The notes: generated from the letters alone by a model not told the origin. Shown: positions 1 to 12,066, counted from the stretch's first letter. The stretch is 64,000 bases of DNA from Bostrychus sinensis (GCA_020698575.1 CM036242.1:11357624-11421623); one strand, 5' to 3'. Translations and numbers: made by a program.

Positions 1-2187
1 CCAACGTGTGCAGAAGACTATCTCTCGATGCACATCAATGGATACCAACAGCAGAGGACTTCACTCACTGAATGTTAAAATCACCTTTCTGAAGCGCTGC
101 ATACCTGATTGCATTAAGTTGCTGCCATGTGATTTATTGAGGAGTTATTTGCATTTAGAAGCGTTAGAAGGGGTGTATCTAAAAATGTGACCAGTGAATG
201 TAGTTGTGTCGGTGTGGGACATGTCAAAGCTGCATGTGTGTACTTGATTATGTAATCAGTCACTTGTGGGTCCCTCTGGACACTTGGGGTCAGTGGAGGC
301 ATATCAGGGCCTGACACTGACACGGCCATGCATAAGAAATGGAGAAATGACAGAAGGCTTCAGAAACATTCATTTTTCATTCCAAGACTATTCATGGCAG
401 GTCACTGGATGCTGGAACCTATCACCTGCTTTAAACTTGAGGTAAGGTACGTTCATGACAATCACTTTATTTTATTTTATTTTTTTTACAAACAATCTTT
501 TTTTCAATATTGCGTCCTGTTGTACCCATTCACTTGCTTAGTAAACTTGGTCTGGAACCCCTCCCATTCAAGTTCACAAGTGCAATTTTCAACGTTCAAC
601 TTTCAACTCTATCTAAAATGAGGCTGGCTTTAGGTGAGGCTTCATTTCTCTGATAACGTGTATGTTTTTCAAACTGCATTGCTCCAGAAATACTTTATTG
701 TGGCTAAGTTCATAATGCCCCCTCAATTCTCATTGGTTGTTTGTTCATCTAATGGCGTACAATGGTAATCTTTATGCATTTCTTCTGAGTTCAGGGATTC
801 TTCCCTAATTGAAAGTGGGGATAATGTTTTGTAACTGCTTTTTTGGGATAACAGAACTGAAGCATTTAGCATTTGTTAGGCATAAACGCTTTGTAAAACA
901 ATTAAATATTAAGCCACCTACTAATGATCTATTCCCAGATATTATGCATGTGTACTCAGTTGGTTGCCAAGAGCACAGAGCCTATGTTAACAAAAAATAA
1001 AAGCATCTATAGGTCTTGAAAGAGCATTTCCTCTAAAAGTGATAAATATGTAGCAACTTTGGACCATTGCTTTCACACACACTGCCACCACAAAAACAAC
1101 TTCTCAATGTTTCTGATATTCAGTGCCTCTGACTATATTCTGGGACTTTGTGTTTGCTGATAAATACACACTGGAAGTGTTCTGTCAGGCTCAACATCTG
1201 CTCCAGAGCTGGGTCATCTTCCTGCAGCTGAAGTTACATTTCCAACATTTTGTGGCCTTGAGGGATTTAGAGTTTTATATTTTTACAACCCCCTGACCAA
1301 GTCCAATGTTGATGATAACCAGACACAGAAAAGTTTAGTTTAAGAACAATGTAATACAATTCAAAACCAACAGTAAAACTACATGGATTCTGACTTTGAC
1401 CAATTGCTCTCAGTCTTATCAATGCACTTGGGTTGACACTGGCTGTAATTGGGTCTTCACAGAGCGCACGTCCAAAGAATTTATGTGCTATTGCAAACTC
1501 TAAATACTTTACTTTTTGAATGGAAGTCACACGGGAATGCCAAATCTATCAGCACACAGATCGATTGTAATTAAATGCTTGGGCGGTTTTGACAAAGGCC
1601 TTTTCTCACCCCAGTGGAGGACAAAGACGTGGATTCCCTAAAGTCTACCCAGATCCTGATATCTCTAATAATTGAAGGAGCATAAATGCGTGTCCGCTTA
1701 CATCAGGGATCCTAAAGAGATAAGTTGGAGGATGTAACTTCTCCAGCCGAGCCAGGAGTTCCTCTGTAATCCCAGTTTTTATAGATGTCTGCTACAGTGT
1801 GCATTTACTAGACATTTTAACAAGACAGTCAAGTCTATTTTTAAAGTACAGACTGACGCCGAAAAATACACTTCAGAAACCTGAACAGAGGGAACAGAGA
1901 TAAGACAGGACATGACATATTTTGTAATGAAACAGTTTGATTCAAAAGGGTGGTTTTAGATAATTCCCAAAATTAATTGCTCTGAATTTTATTTACCATA
2001 CTTCATTTAACTAAAAGGTAGTTAACTAATAGTGCTCTAAGAAATACAGAATTTATTTCATTTTTTGGTTTGGGATGTTTTAAGAGATTCTGTACCATTT
2101 TGTGATACTGACCAAAGATGATAACTTCACTCATTAAAATAACAAATTATTAGTCTTAGTTGAGTCTTTACCATTGTAGGATATAAA
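1..2187. other. Intergenic spacer, no gene seen
   Basis: AT-rich single-copy-looking DNA. The reading frames here are short and show no splice-flanked conserved exon or known domain. I see no tRNA, satellite or complete transposon. Confidence 0.5.
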
Positions 2188-2340
2188 GGTTTTGTGGCTC
2201 AATAGAAAGAGCATTTACCCCTAAACTAGAAGAGTTTGGTTTTGAGTCCGGGTCTGGGCACTATATCTTAACCATTGCAAGATTGGACCAGTGCCTTGGC
2301 AGAGTAGTATGCTTTCCAAGAGTTTCTTGTTTTGATTTTT
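2188..2340 (+). repeat. Degraded tRNA-derived SINE-like fragment
   Basis: The stretch has an A-box-like tggctcaatagaaagagc and, about 35 bp later, a B-box-like ggttttgagtcc. The spacing is that of a tRNA-derived SINE head. The remainder does not fold as a functional tRNA. The family is not assigned. Confidence 0.4.
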
Positions 2341-3770
2341 CTTCTTTTTATTTTTATTTTTTCCAATTTTATGTATTTGTGTACATTAAGACTTCTTTTG
2401 TTCATAGCCATTCTTTAAAACCAGACCAACTCATATCCGGCTGCTTGGCCACAGACAGATGAAACTTTTTTATCCTTTATTTAAAGTGTAATTTATTTGT
2501 ATTTATTCATTTATATTTGTTATTTAGTTAGTTATTTTTAGTTCTTCCTGGAATTCATTTAACGATATAGAAAACACACACTCACATATCAGCAAACACA
2601 TTTATATGTATTGTCTCATGTTTTATGTACCACACTTATAAATAATAATCACAGAAAGTTTATATGTGGGTGAACTGACACTGTTGCTCCACACTACCCT
2701 TGTAACTACTGTCCACAAACATATTTTAGAGCTTGACATAAACTCAGCCAGACATATTGGTGCCATGTGACTGATTTCATATTTACACTGTTGCACTTAT
2801 CCCTTGTTTAACACCTGTTTGTATTAGCATGACTAACATTCACCACAACCACAGATGTCATTACATGTCACCTGCCCCCAGGATAGAGTTTACTTTTGTT
2901 GTATGGTGTAGCCTTTGTTCGCTTGTGTGTCAGTAAACCAGTGGAAAAATACAAGCATGTCAGGACCACACACTCCTGTATTTAGTCCATTCACTGAGTC
3001 ACAACAGAAAGGGCCAAACCTGACTGTCTGGTTTTTAGAACACAGAGGGGTGAGGGGCAGGGCCGTAGCCAGGATTTTTTTTACTGGGGGTGGGGGTGGG
3101 GGGTCCTGTCATTTTACTGTGGTGGCACATGGCAGATTATTATTATAGGACTAATACAAAGAATGTAAATTATCATCTGTTTAAACAAAGCCAGTTGGAT
3201 GGAGTCAGAGATCTTTTTACGGTTCGAAGAAGTTAGGAGCTGAGCCCTGATGTCTGCAGCTCAAACCAATATAACACACAATATTTGCTGTATCCTGATG
3301 CATTTTAAAGTGTTTTAGCTGACTATTGAGTCAATAAAACAATGTGCAGTTTTCTATAGCCCCTATGTAGTGTGTGGGAGAGCTGAACTGTCTAGAAGCA
3401 TGTTGTTGTTAAATAGTGCAATGTGTTAGATATTTTTGCTTTAACAAACTTACAACAACTTACTAACTAACAACTAACAACTTTGTCTACATCACAACTT
3501 TTCATGACTCTCACAGTCTGTACTCTGTCTCCAGTCTGCACATCACAGAACTATCTGCTCACACCACAGACAGCTGGCTCACTCAAATATCTAGGCATTT
3601 TTTACTGTAACAATTCAGCTCAACAATGATGAAATGCAAATAAATTATTCATAAAAGAAAGAAACAAAGAACCAACAGAGAGATGAGGTTTAGATAAGAC
3701 TGAAACTCTTTCTGTTTAATATCTGAGGCTCAGTTACAGCTCTGATCAGCTGTCGCCTCACAGCCCGGCT
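2341..3770. other. Intergenic spacer with possible DNA-transposon terminus
   Basis: No gene is seen. At about 3058-3110 the sequence agggccgtagccaggatttt followed by a G-rich tract resembles the terminus of fish non-autonomous DNA transposons. I could not find a matching opposite end, so the element's limits are unknown. Confidence 0.35.
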
Positions 3771-4366
3771 GCTCCTGTCAGCTCCTGTCACCTCCTGTCA
3801 GCTCCTGTCTGCTCCTGTCAGCTCCTGTCACCTCCTGTCACCTCCTGTCTGCTCCTGTCACCTCCTGTCTGCTCCTGTCACCTCCTGTCAGCTCCTGTCT
3901 GCTCCTGTCACCTCCTGTCTGCTCCTGTCACCTCCTGTCTGCTCCTGTCACCTCCTGTCAGCTCCTGTCTGCTCCTGTCACCTCCTGTCAGCTCCTGTCT
4001 GCTCCTTTCAGCTCCTCTCTGCTCCTGTCACCTCCTGTCTACTCCTGTCAGCTCCTGTCTGCTCCTGTCAGCTCCTGTCTGCTCCTGTCAGCTCTTGTCA
4101 CCTCCTGTCAGCTCCTGTCTGCTCCTTTCAGCTCCTGTCACCTCCTGTCAGCTCCTGTCTGCTCCTCTCAGCTCCTGTCACCTCCTGTCAGCTCCTGTCT
4201 GCTCCTGTCAGCTCCTCTCTGCTCCTGTCAGCTCCTCTCTGCTTCTGTCAGCTCTTGTCACCTCCTGTCAGCTCCTGTCTGCTCCTTTCAGCTCCTGTCA
4301 CCTCCTGTCAGCTCCTGTCTGCTCCTGTCAGCTCCTCTCTGCTCCTGTCAGCTCTTGTCAGTTCCT
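3771..4366. repeat. 10-bp-unit minisatellite (VNTR)
   Basis: About 600 bp of head-to-tail 10-mers of the form (g/c)ctcctgtc(a/t), with occasional single-base variants such as gctcctttca, gctcctctct and gctcttgtca. Units alternate in higher-order blocks, for example the trio ending in tca, tca, tct. An open frame across it only translates the repeat (Leu/Ser/Ala/Pro/Cys-rich), so it is not treated as a gene. The high unit identity suggests recent expansion and likely length polymorphism. Confidence 0.93.
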
Positions 4367-4619
4367 CTGTGCAGCGCTAATGCCTTTCCTTTCAGACAAT
4401 AAAGTTGTTTCTGCTGCTGGAAAAGGATAAAGCTTTTATTTTGAAGGGTCACAGGAGGTGGTCGATTGCTGTTAACCAAAACTTTACAGTGTTTTCCCAT
4501 CCAGCTGCAGTTTCTCCTCTGCTCGTCTCCATCTTTCCTCTTACTTCTTACTAAACGAAGTTGTTGGAAATATCTCTTTAATTATAGTTTTTTTTTTTTT
4601 TTAATAAAAGAGACGACCT

Positions 4620-4645
4620 AAAAAAAAAAAAAAAAAAAAAAAAAA
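4620..4645. repeat. Poly(A) tract
   Basis: An uninterrupted run of 26 A, preceded by a T-rich run at about 4589-4602. It may be a retroposon tail, but no element body was identified next to it. Confidence 0.8.
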
Positions 4646-4972
4646 TACTTCGGCTGTTCGCAGATGGAGCGGTAATAAATTGCGCGTCTTTTAATGAAGC
4701 CTAAATGCTTTTACAAACTTTAACGGTGCATATCTCTGTGATTCCTGAACCTATCGACGCGAAATAAACACTGACACAAAGCTTGAGGTCTTATCTGTCA
4801 GGAGGATTTAGCTGCAGGTCTCTATGTCAAGCTGTTTGTTTAGAACAGCTGCACAAAGATGTAATGTCAGTCACTCATACCTGTGTAAACCTGAGGGTTT
4901 ACTGAAGGTTTACTGAAGCAAAACTCCGTCTCTGTTTACGCTGGCATTAGAATGTACATTTGCAAAATGGCA

Positions 4973-4986
4973 GTGCCCTCTGGTGG
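4973..4986 (-). promoter_or_regulatory. CTCF-like motif
   Basis: Read on the minus strand the sequence is CCACCAGAGGGCAC, which matches the known vertebrate CTCF core consensus (CCA[C/G][C/T]AG[G/A][G/T]GGC[A/G]) at every position. This is sequence-only evidence; occupancy is unknown. Confidence 0.5.
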
Positions 4987-5261
4987 AGACAATTATAGAG
5001 CTTTTACTTACAATTTAAATGAATACCAACAATCTAAGATTTTGAGTAATAATATTTACAACTTTAAGCAGATGCAATTAAAATATTTCTGTTGCATGAT
5101 TAATATCGATAGAGAAAAGATTTACAGTGTAGAAAGATTAAAATAAAAATTCATTATCAATTTTACAGGATGGTACTGTTTTTTGCTAAATTACAGTGTG
5201 CTACTGTATTTTCTTGAAGAGTGGTTTACTTATAATTTCACAATATCACAATACTGCTTTT

Positions 5262-5500
5262 TATTGAAGTGACAGTGGTGCAGTGGATTAAGTGTTTGTT
5301 CACTGGACGGTCAGCGTTTGGAGCCTTGCATGAAGTGCATGCTGTCGTTGTGTCACTGGGCAAGACACTTCACCCACTTTACCTTCTCCAGTCACTGTAT
5401 AAATGTGGCTGGTTTGTGACAGGGAGGGCATCCGGTGTAAAAGCTAATTCATTGTGGATATTTTTTGCGGTGGCGACCCTGAAGATTAAAATAGATACAC
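5262..5500 (+). repeat. SINE-like retroposon with LINE-type 3' tail
   Basis: It begins with a tRNA-like head (gtggtgcagtggattaag). A central segment contains gggcaagacacttcaccca, a block shared by several fish SINEs. It ends in a tail containing acagggagggcatccggtgtaaaag and gcggtggcgaccctgaag. The same tail recurs near 57.04-57.16 kb. The family name is not assigned; a LINE-derived tail is inferred from how common this block is in fish genomes. Confidence 0.65.
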
Positions 5501-5611
5501 ATCTTATAATTGTAATAATTTGATCATAATTTAGATTTTCCTTTACAGTAAAAGTATCAATGATCTGAACTCTTTGCAACACTGAGGTGGCAACAAATGT
5601 GAGCTCAAATG

Positions 5612-5945
5612 TGTTTCCAGAGCCGTCACAATAGGGTAGGCAAGGTAGGCAATTGCCTAGGGCCCAGAGCTGACTGGGGGCCCCCAAGGACGTTCATGGT
5701 CATTTACCTGTACCATAGTGATTAAGCTCTTTCAGCAACGGAAAACAAACCACTGATGCAAAGCTGCCTCACATTTTTCCTAAAAGGGCCTTGTCTGGAG
5801 ACAAGTCAAACCATAAATTGTAGCCAGCCTAAATTATTGTTTATTACCAAAAATGCACCAGAAAACAGGACATCATATACATTTTGCTCAGATATTCCCG
5901 GAGGAGGACTCCTGGACCCTTTCTGTTTTGTCCATACAAAAATGT
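5612..5945 (+). repeat. Dispersed repeat, copy 1 (possible hAT-like MITE)
   Basis: It starts with ccagagccgtcacaatag, continues through aggcaattgcctagggccc, and shares blocks with 10.33-11.33 kb: gggcccagagctga, gcaccagaaaa.agga, and atcatata.ac. No transposase frame is visible. The element class is inferred only from the ends of copy 2. Confidence 0.55.
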
Positions 5946-6169
5946 CTACAAGTGTTTATATTTTCAATATCAATAATTTTGATGCTGAATTTACTTTAGT
6001 TAAGACATTAACAAAATCCTTGGTTACATTATAACTTAACCTTTGATTGTCTTTGTTGTTTGATCACAACAGATGCTAAAATTGATCATAAAATAATGAT
6101 AAACTACAGTATTTGAACCAAACACATTCAGAACTGATTGACTGGCTGTCGATCTGAATGTGCCAAACC

Positions 6170-6370
6170 ACTAAATGATTATTTCTACATACTGTTTCCT
6201 ATTATAACAGCAACATAATGAAACTTGCAGATTAAATTATTTTCTGAAATAATATGAGTTGCATTGTGCAAACACTATTTTTTAAAGAAATATTCAAACA
6301 GAAAAATCCACACATTATGTTGTGTTACCCATTAGGCCCACAACCTCACTCTCTGCATTTGGCTGAAGCT
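6170..6370 (+). repeat. Local dispersed repeat, copy A
   Basis: It contains aagaaatattcaaacagaaaa followed by ccca.taggcccacaacctcac. This matches a block near 8.40-8.49 kb and, more distantly, 7.09-7.18 kb. There is no coding potential. Confidence 0.5.
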
Positions 6371-6454
6371 ACCTTCAGGAGCCCCGGGGCCAGGTGCTAC
6401 AGCTGCAGAATAAAGTGAGATAGAAGCAACAGTACTCACAGATAGACACAGGCT

Positions 6455-6865
6455 ATTAGTGTAGTCAAGACCGTACTAACTGAGACCAAGACCAAGTCCA
6501 GAGTGAACCAAGACCAAGACCAGGCCGAGACTTTCAGGGTTTGAGACACAGTCTAGACCGAGACTTTTAATGTCCAAGACCAGATTGAGACTGAGACCAA
6601 GGCAAACCGAGGCCAGTTCGAGACTCAACCCTGTGAACTAAAACTAAATCAAGAGGAAAAGTTAAATAAAAGTGGTTCAAATACAATAATGATTATTTTA
6701 ATGATCTAATGCAACAGACTCCACAAACAAACAGACAGATTCTATTCCTGGTTCTTCCGATGCGGAAAACTAATTACTCTAAAATTATGAAGAGTAGCAT
6801 TTTCTTATAATGTCTGGTAAATAAAATCTCAGAGACCAAGACCGGTCTTGGGCGCTACAACACTA
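6455..6865. repeat. 'GAGACCAAGACC' type interspersed repeat
   Basis: A run rich in gagaccaagacc variants ends in caagaccggtcttgggcgctacaacact. Its middle is less repetitive (about 6635-6825). The overall look is that of a common fish non-autonomous DNA repeat. The termini were not resolved. A sequence of related character (caagtctcaagtc variants) lies at 29.87-30.0 kb. Confidence 0.5.
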
Positions 6866-7059
6866 CAGACTATATCAGTTTTACTTTTTTGGGTATCTCA
6901 GCCTGATCATTTGTGGCGAGCATAAAAATCATGCAAAAGAAATCACGCCTCTGGTGAAAATGTATACTTAGCAGCAGATTCCTGGACAGAGCCTTTGCCT
7001 GCCTCCATCTAAATCTCACATTATTTTCACATTCTGTAAAGTGATGGTGTTATACTCTC

Positions 7060-7745
7060 AGATGGGGGTGGAGCCAGTATCACTGTAGAGGTTAGGTGCT
7101 TCTTTCATAAGAAATATCCCAGAGGAAAATTCACAAATGTTGAACCTGATCATTTATGTTAGTGACTAGGTCCATGATCTTACAATAGCACACAAAAAAT
7201 CTGCATATTAACTATAGTGTTTTTTGCAATTAAATCAATTAAACACCACCTATAGAGATCAGGAATGTGTCGTCACATCAGTGGTCACATAAGCTATTTT
7301 CAATGGTAAAACAATTTAGGATCTAAACTACTGGAGTTGGCCTTCACAAAAAATATTCTGATACTTAGTGTGCGATAAATACACACACAAAGCAGTAAAA
7401 GGAGTTGTTTCAAGGCTCGTTTGTTTACTTTTTTATTCCACTGTGACTAATACTATTATTTTATCACTGTTTGTGAATCACAACCTGATTTCATGACGTA
7501 GGATCCCGATTTCTATAGCTTTCAGATGGCATCACAACATCTATAGGCCTGTAGTATTTAATTGAGATGGGGGCAGGCAAAATATGTATTATTAATATGC
7601 TTTGCTATTTTTGTGTGGTAGGATATATATAGTGGGACAATGGACTTTGCCACTAGAATAAATGATCAGGTTCAACAGTTTGTGATGTTTTTGTGGATAT
7701 TTCTTATGAAAATAGCATCTAACCTCTACTCTACAGGGAAACTGG
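7060..7745. repeat. Foldback repeat with ~85-bp inverted arms
   Basis: The left arm (about 7080-7168) reads tagaggttaggtgcttcttt ... ataagaaatatcc ... gttgaacctgatcattta. The right arm (about 7655-7740) is its reverse complement with roughly 80% identity by eye. A loop of about 490 bp separates the arms, and no transposase frame lies in it. Single-arm copies lie at about 6.25-6.35 kb and 8.37-8.49 kb. Confidence 0.6.
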
Positions 7746-8036
7746 CTGTCTAGGGTGACCACCTCAAAAAGTAACATAACTTAACATTTTACTGAGATAC
7801 AAGTTGCTTCACTTTCAGGCCTATGAAACATTTGATATGCTGTTTTCATTCCAAAAACACACATTTTGCAAAATAATGTCTTTAATGTGACTTTATTTCT
7901 TGGAATAAAAATAAATCAAAGCTCTTAGTCTGCATTTTCTCAAAACAATCCAGCAACACACCAGCCTTATATTCGCAGAAAGAGGACAGTATTTATTCCT
8001 TTACACCAGGAATACTGATCGTACTGAGTAGTTCTT

Positions 8037-8212
8037 GTAGAGTAGCTCAGTTCGTAGACAGTAGCTCAGTTGGTAGAGCTGCTTACCCAATAACCAGAAG
8101 GTTGGTGGTTCAAACCTCACTCCCACCGTTGCATACAGTCATTGTGTCCTTGATGTAAAGCGCTTTGAGTACCCACGGAGGTAGAAAAGTGCTCTATAAA
8201 TGTGACCATTAA
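8037..8212 (+). repeat. tRNA-derived SINE with duplicated A-box
   Basis: The head shows a pol III A box (gtagctcagttggtagagc) and B box (ggttcaaacc) at tRNA spacing. A partial second copy of the A box (gtagctcagttcgtagac) lies directly upstream. The tail contains gtaaagcgctttgagtaccc and gtgctctataaatgtgaccat, a 3' block typical of fish SINEs. The head lacks a complete cloverleaf and continues into the SINE body, so it is not called a tRNA gene. Confidence 0.8.
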
Positions 8213-8359
8213 TTTCTTAACTTGAATCTCACTTCCACTGAGCACCAATGAAAAAGACATTATCTTAATAAGCGGGACGGGGGGACAGAGGCCTAAATGG
8301 CTGTGCAGTACAACCAAAAGTGGGACAGGTGGTCACCCTAGTAGCATCATGTCCTACAA

Positions 8360-8505
8360 TCTGTTTTCTCAGACGGTGGGTAGGAGCCAGTATTACTCTA
8401 TAGGTATTTCAAAAGAAATATCCAAACAGAAAATTCACAATTGTTAAACTTGATCATTGTTTGTTAGAGATTGGGTCCACAACCTCACTTTAGTAATCTT
8501 GTGGC
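8360..8505 (+). repeat. Local dispersed repeat, copy B (foldback arm)
   Basis: It contains ggagccagtatt.ctctatagg, aagaaatatccaaacagaaaattcaca and gttaaacttgatcatt, matching the left foldback arm at 7.07-7.17 kb. It then has gggtccacaacctcac, shared with copy A. Confidence 0.55.
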
Positions 8506-9798
8506 TACTCTCTACAGTCACGCCTGTGTGATTGAATAATATCACAGCGTTGTGACTTGTGATGCTATAAATAAAGTATTCTTTAGATAATTTGTTACAA
8601 CAGCAAAGACAATGAACTTTGTGTCAGTTTTTGTTTCATGACGATAGGCCTAGATCTGCCAAAAATCTGGCAAAAGATCTGAATATTGTCACTAGCAGCA
8701 AACCTCCTTCTTATTCTCACACTACAGGCCCTGTGGAATGTCCTGACGTCATGCGAATGCAACCTTTTCAAAGAATAAAAAAAAAAATCTACAGCAATTC
8801 TGCAACTGTCTGTGAAGAAAGCACATAAATACAGCAAAGTAATAAAAAAGTCATCCAATCTCAAGAACATGACCTTCCAAGACCCACATGAAAGTAGCTA
8901 TTAGTAGTAGTTATTCATTAAATTAAACAGTTAAGTGAATATGGATATCAGAAATCACTGCAAAAATGGACAGCAAAACACTTACTTTTGGGCTACTGTA
9001 CATTAACAGTAAACTCCTTTTTGTATTTGTATTTATAGATTCATAGATTACTTGGAAAACAGGGTAAACACAATCGCTGACTGTGCAGTTTAAAAATAAC
9101 TAATCAAGGCTATTCAATAGAAGAAATAACCAGCCAACAGTGTTCACACACACAATAAGAGCCATTGATGTCTCCTCCATGTTGACTAATGGGCAGTATT
9201 GTGCAGCACATGTATTGAAACAGGCCCTTCTGTTCCTGCCTCTCATCCATCTTTCCCTGATAAAAAAAAGGAGACCGAAGCAGCTGTAAATGGGCACTGC
9301 ACTGCTGTCACTTTCTGTACTCTGCGTCTTATTAAGTCTGACCACAGTGAAAATGCGCTGCCCATTACTTTGTAAAATGAAACATAAATAAAACAGTATT
9401 GTATTGCTGTACCTACATGGCCCACAATCAAAGCTCATGGCTGAAGATTGCATTGATTGAGTCACACGGCTGGCTCAAGCAGGAGTTTCTCTTTTCCTAG
9501 TTGATCATTTATCAAGCCACACGCGCCTTTCTCCAAGGCACTGTTAATTTAGTGGTTGATGTGGGCAGTGTTGCCTGGCTGTTGTGTCCCTGGAGAGTGT
9601 ACAGGCCAATTTTCTGAGCAATGTCAGCAGAGCTACATGATGAACAAGCTCTCTACTACAGTTGCTATACAATACAAGTATTGCAAAGGCAGTTTTACAT
9701 CTGTTAAGTAAACACTTCATTATTTACAAAGCATTACTTCAAAAATAATAAGCACCAAAACAGTGCAAAAGTCTAAAGATGTGTCAGTACAGTCAATA
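8506..9798. other. Intergenic spacer, nothing recognised
   Basis: The open frames here are short and have no domain or splice context. A frame of about 120 residues on the minus strand at 9.10-9.47 kb shows no recognisable motif and was judged to be chance. Confidence 0.45.
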
Positions 9799-10133
9799 AG
9801 GTAAGGTTTACTTTATTGATCCCTGTAGGGAAATTTGTTTTCTGCATTTGACTCATTCTTCAGTGACGCTGGGGCAACCTGTCAGCAGCGCCTGAGGACC
9901 CTTCTACAGATCTTGTGGCAGGATCCTGGTCAGGATTATCTGGCTGGAGGTTTTAACCTATTGTGCATGTTTTTGAGGTTGATGGGGAAAATCCGAGCAC
10001 CTGGAGGAAACCCACCCAGACACAGGGAGAACATGCAAATTCCACACAGAAAGGCCCCACACAGTCCGGAAAACAAACCCGGGACCTTCTTGCTGTGAGA
10101 CGAGAGTGCTAACCACTAAGCCACCATGCCGCC
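9799..10133 (-). repeat. Composite SINE/LINE-tail interspersed repeat
   Basis: Read on the minus strand it opens with ggcggcatggtggcttagtg and a tRNA-like gttcccgggt-type B-box region. It then has the block (complement of acccagacacagggagaac) found in fish L2-tailed repeats. At its other end, in plus sense, is tttactttattgatccctgtagg, also a widespread fish repeat block. It is a retroposon relic with no functional frame. Confidence 0.65.
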
Positions 10134-10332
10134 AATACACTATAGGTTCTGAATGAAATACAAGCAAAGACTTCTCAAATGAACATAATAAAGAGGAACA
10201 GGCTAAATTTCTATGGTCATGTGATCAGAGAAGATAACAGCTTGGAGAAGGTCATCATGCAAGGAAGGCAGAGGAAGACCTAGATGGACAGACAATGTGC
10301 TGGAAAGGCTGGGGAAGACACTAAAGTTGGAT

Positions 10333-11139
10333 GCAGAGCCGTCACAATAGAATAGGCAAGGTAAGCAATAGCCAGCATTAATTTGATAATTTGTGGCATT
10401 TTCCTGAACCAGAAATAGAATATGTATGCAATGCCACACTGTCCAGAGGACTGAAGAAAACTGAGGGAAGTAGGCTTGGGAGGGGGTAAACCGTTTTATT
10501 AGCACAATAGTTTTAATATTTTGTTTTTCACTTTTTACTGTACATTTACTGTGAAAAGTATTTTGTACAATTATATCTGTATATATGCACTGTATTGTTT
10601 TTGTAATGCTCTAAGTGTAATGTATGTTTGTGTGTGTATGTGCATCTCAGGGATTGAGGATGGAGATTTAGCTCAGAGAGCTATAGTCTGCTACAAAGCA
10701 TATTTTCTTCTGTGGTCAATGCTCCTGTACATGGTCCCTGTCCAATAAACTAAATAAACTGAACTAAACTAGGGCCCAGAGCTGAAGGTGGAACCCCCAA
10801 GGGCGATACTTTATCTGTACTACTGGAGCCATTCTGCTAAAACAGTCCTATCTGGAGAGAGGTCAAACAATAAATTGTTGCCAGCCTACAAAATGCACCA
10901 GAAAATAGGAAATCATATACGTTCTGATCAGATTGTCCTGAGGGAGAAGGCCCAGACCCCACTGCCTTATATTGTCCCACATATTCACCTGTCTGATATG
11001 CACACAAGGTCACAATTCAGGATATAAGGCAAAAGGATAGCTTACATTAATGCTTAGTAAAACTGGATCAAATTCCCCTTGTTGCCATGTGTTTGAGTTG
11101 AGGTAGGATTTAAAAAAACAAAACAAAAAAAAACTACAA

Positions 11140-11172
<33 letters not shown>

Positions 11173-11330
11173 GAACAACAACAACAACAACAACAACAAT
11201 AATAACAACAACAAAACAAACAAACAAACAAACAAACAAAACAAAAACAAAACAAAACTGGAGGCTATATAGGGGCTCAGTTGTCCCTCTTACCTAGGGC
11301 CCCTATAGTCTCTAGAAACAACTCTGGTCA
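10333..11330 (+). mobile_element. Dispersed repeat, copy 2, interrupted by a LINE-like 3' tail
   Basis: The first part (10336-10375, agagccgtcacaatagaataggcaaggtaagcaat) matches copy 1 at 5.61 kb. Foreign DNA of about 390 bp follows, ending in tgtccaataaactaaataaactgaactaaac, which looks like a LINE 3' end. The repeat then resumes at 10.77 kb with tagggcccagagctga. The right end, ctagaaacaactctggtc at about 11.31 kb, is roughly inverted to the left end (ccagagccgtc), suggesting a terminal inverted repeat. An (AAC)n array lies inside. Confidence 0.5.
11136..11246. repeat. (AAC)n microsatellite
   Basis: An array of aac trinucleotides with a few interruptions, followed by (aaac)n. Minus-strand frames through it give artificial poly-Cys or poly-Val proteins and are not genes. 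Confidence 0.9.
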
Positions 11331-11754
11331 AATGTCAATACAGTATCTAACTATAACTATTGATTCTTTAAAATGTTGTTAATTACTTATTTATTAATTA
11401 ATGCTGTATTGCTGCTTAATAGTGGCAAGCTATTCTAAAGTTACCTTCAACTCTATATTTTGTGCATGGTTGGGCAGTAGTTTTGTACACAAGAGTCAGT
11501 GTTTGCTTGAAGGACATTTATTGGCTTGTATCGTTTCTCGCTTCAGCAATTGACAGTAGATTTCCATTTCAGTCATAAACACAGCATGGCAGGTGCAGCC
11601 ATCTGCTGTCCAATTCAAACTATACTATATACTACTATAGCAAGTCATAACAGAGAACAAAAAGACAAAGGTATCTTACAGATTTTATGATAGAAAAATA
11701 AATAGATCTCTTATTTTGTGTAAGTATACACAGAAAAAATGTATAGGCTCCGTA

Positions 11755-11779
11755 TAATAATAATAATAATAATAACAAC

Positions 11780-11839
<60 letters not shown>
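11755..11839. repeat. (TAA)n microsatellite
   Basis: About 28 taa units with a short aacaac interruption. The poly-Leu minus-strand reading frame here is only a translation of the array. Confidence 0.92.
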
Positions 11840-11840
<1 letters not shown>

Positions 11841-12066
11841 TGTTTGAATATGCCCCAGTGATTAAAATTATTAAAATATTATTTTTAAATGGCATGTTGG
11901 CATGTATTAGGCTTGTGTTGTCATAATCTTGTGCACTTATTACGCTTGCGTCAGTAAGGAAATGTAGTCCTTTTTTATTAAGGGAAACGTAGTCTTGCCA
12001 TTTCAAATTGTCCCATAAAACTGTTACTTACCTATGAACATCATTCTTACTTATGATGCAGGCTGA

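Noticed and set aside
3771..4366. CRISPR-like periodic repeat
   Set aside because: The units are contiguous 10-mers with no spacers, in a vertebrate genome. It is a minisatellite.
4095..4430. 111-codon Ser/Leu/Cys/Pro repeat protein
   Set aside because: It is simply the translation of the 10-bp minisatellite.
8037..8110. Functional tRNA gene
   Set aside because: A and B boxes are present, but the A-box region is duplicated, there is no full cloverleaf, and the sequence continues into a SINE body.
11010..12006. Poly-Cys, poly-Val and poly-Leu reading frames
   Set aside because: They are translations of (AAC)n and (TAA)n microsatellites.
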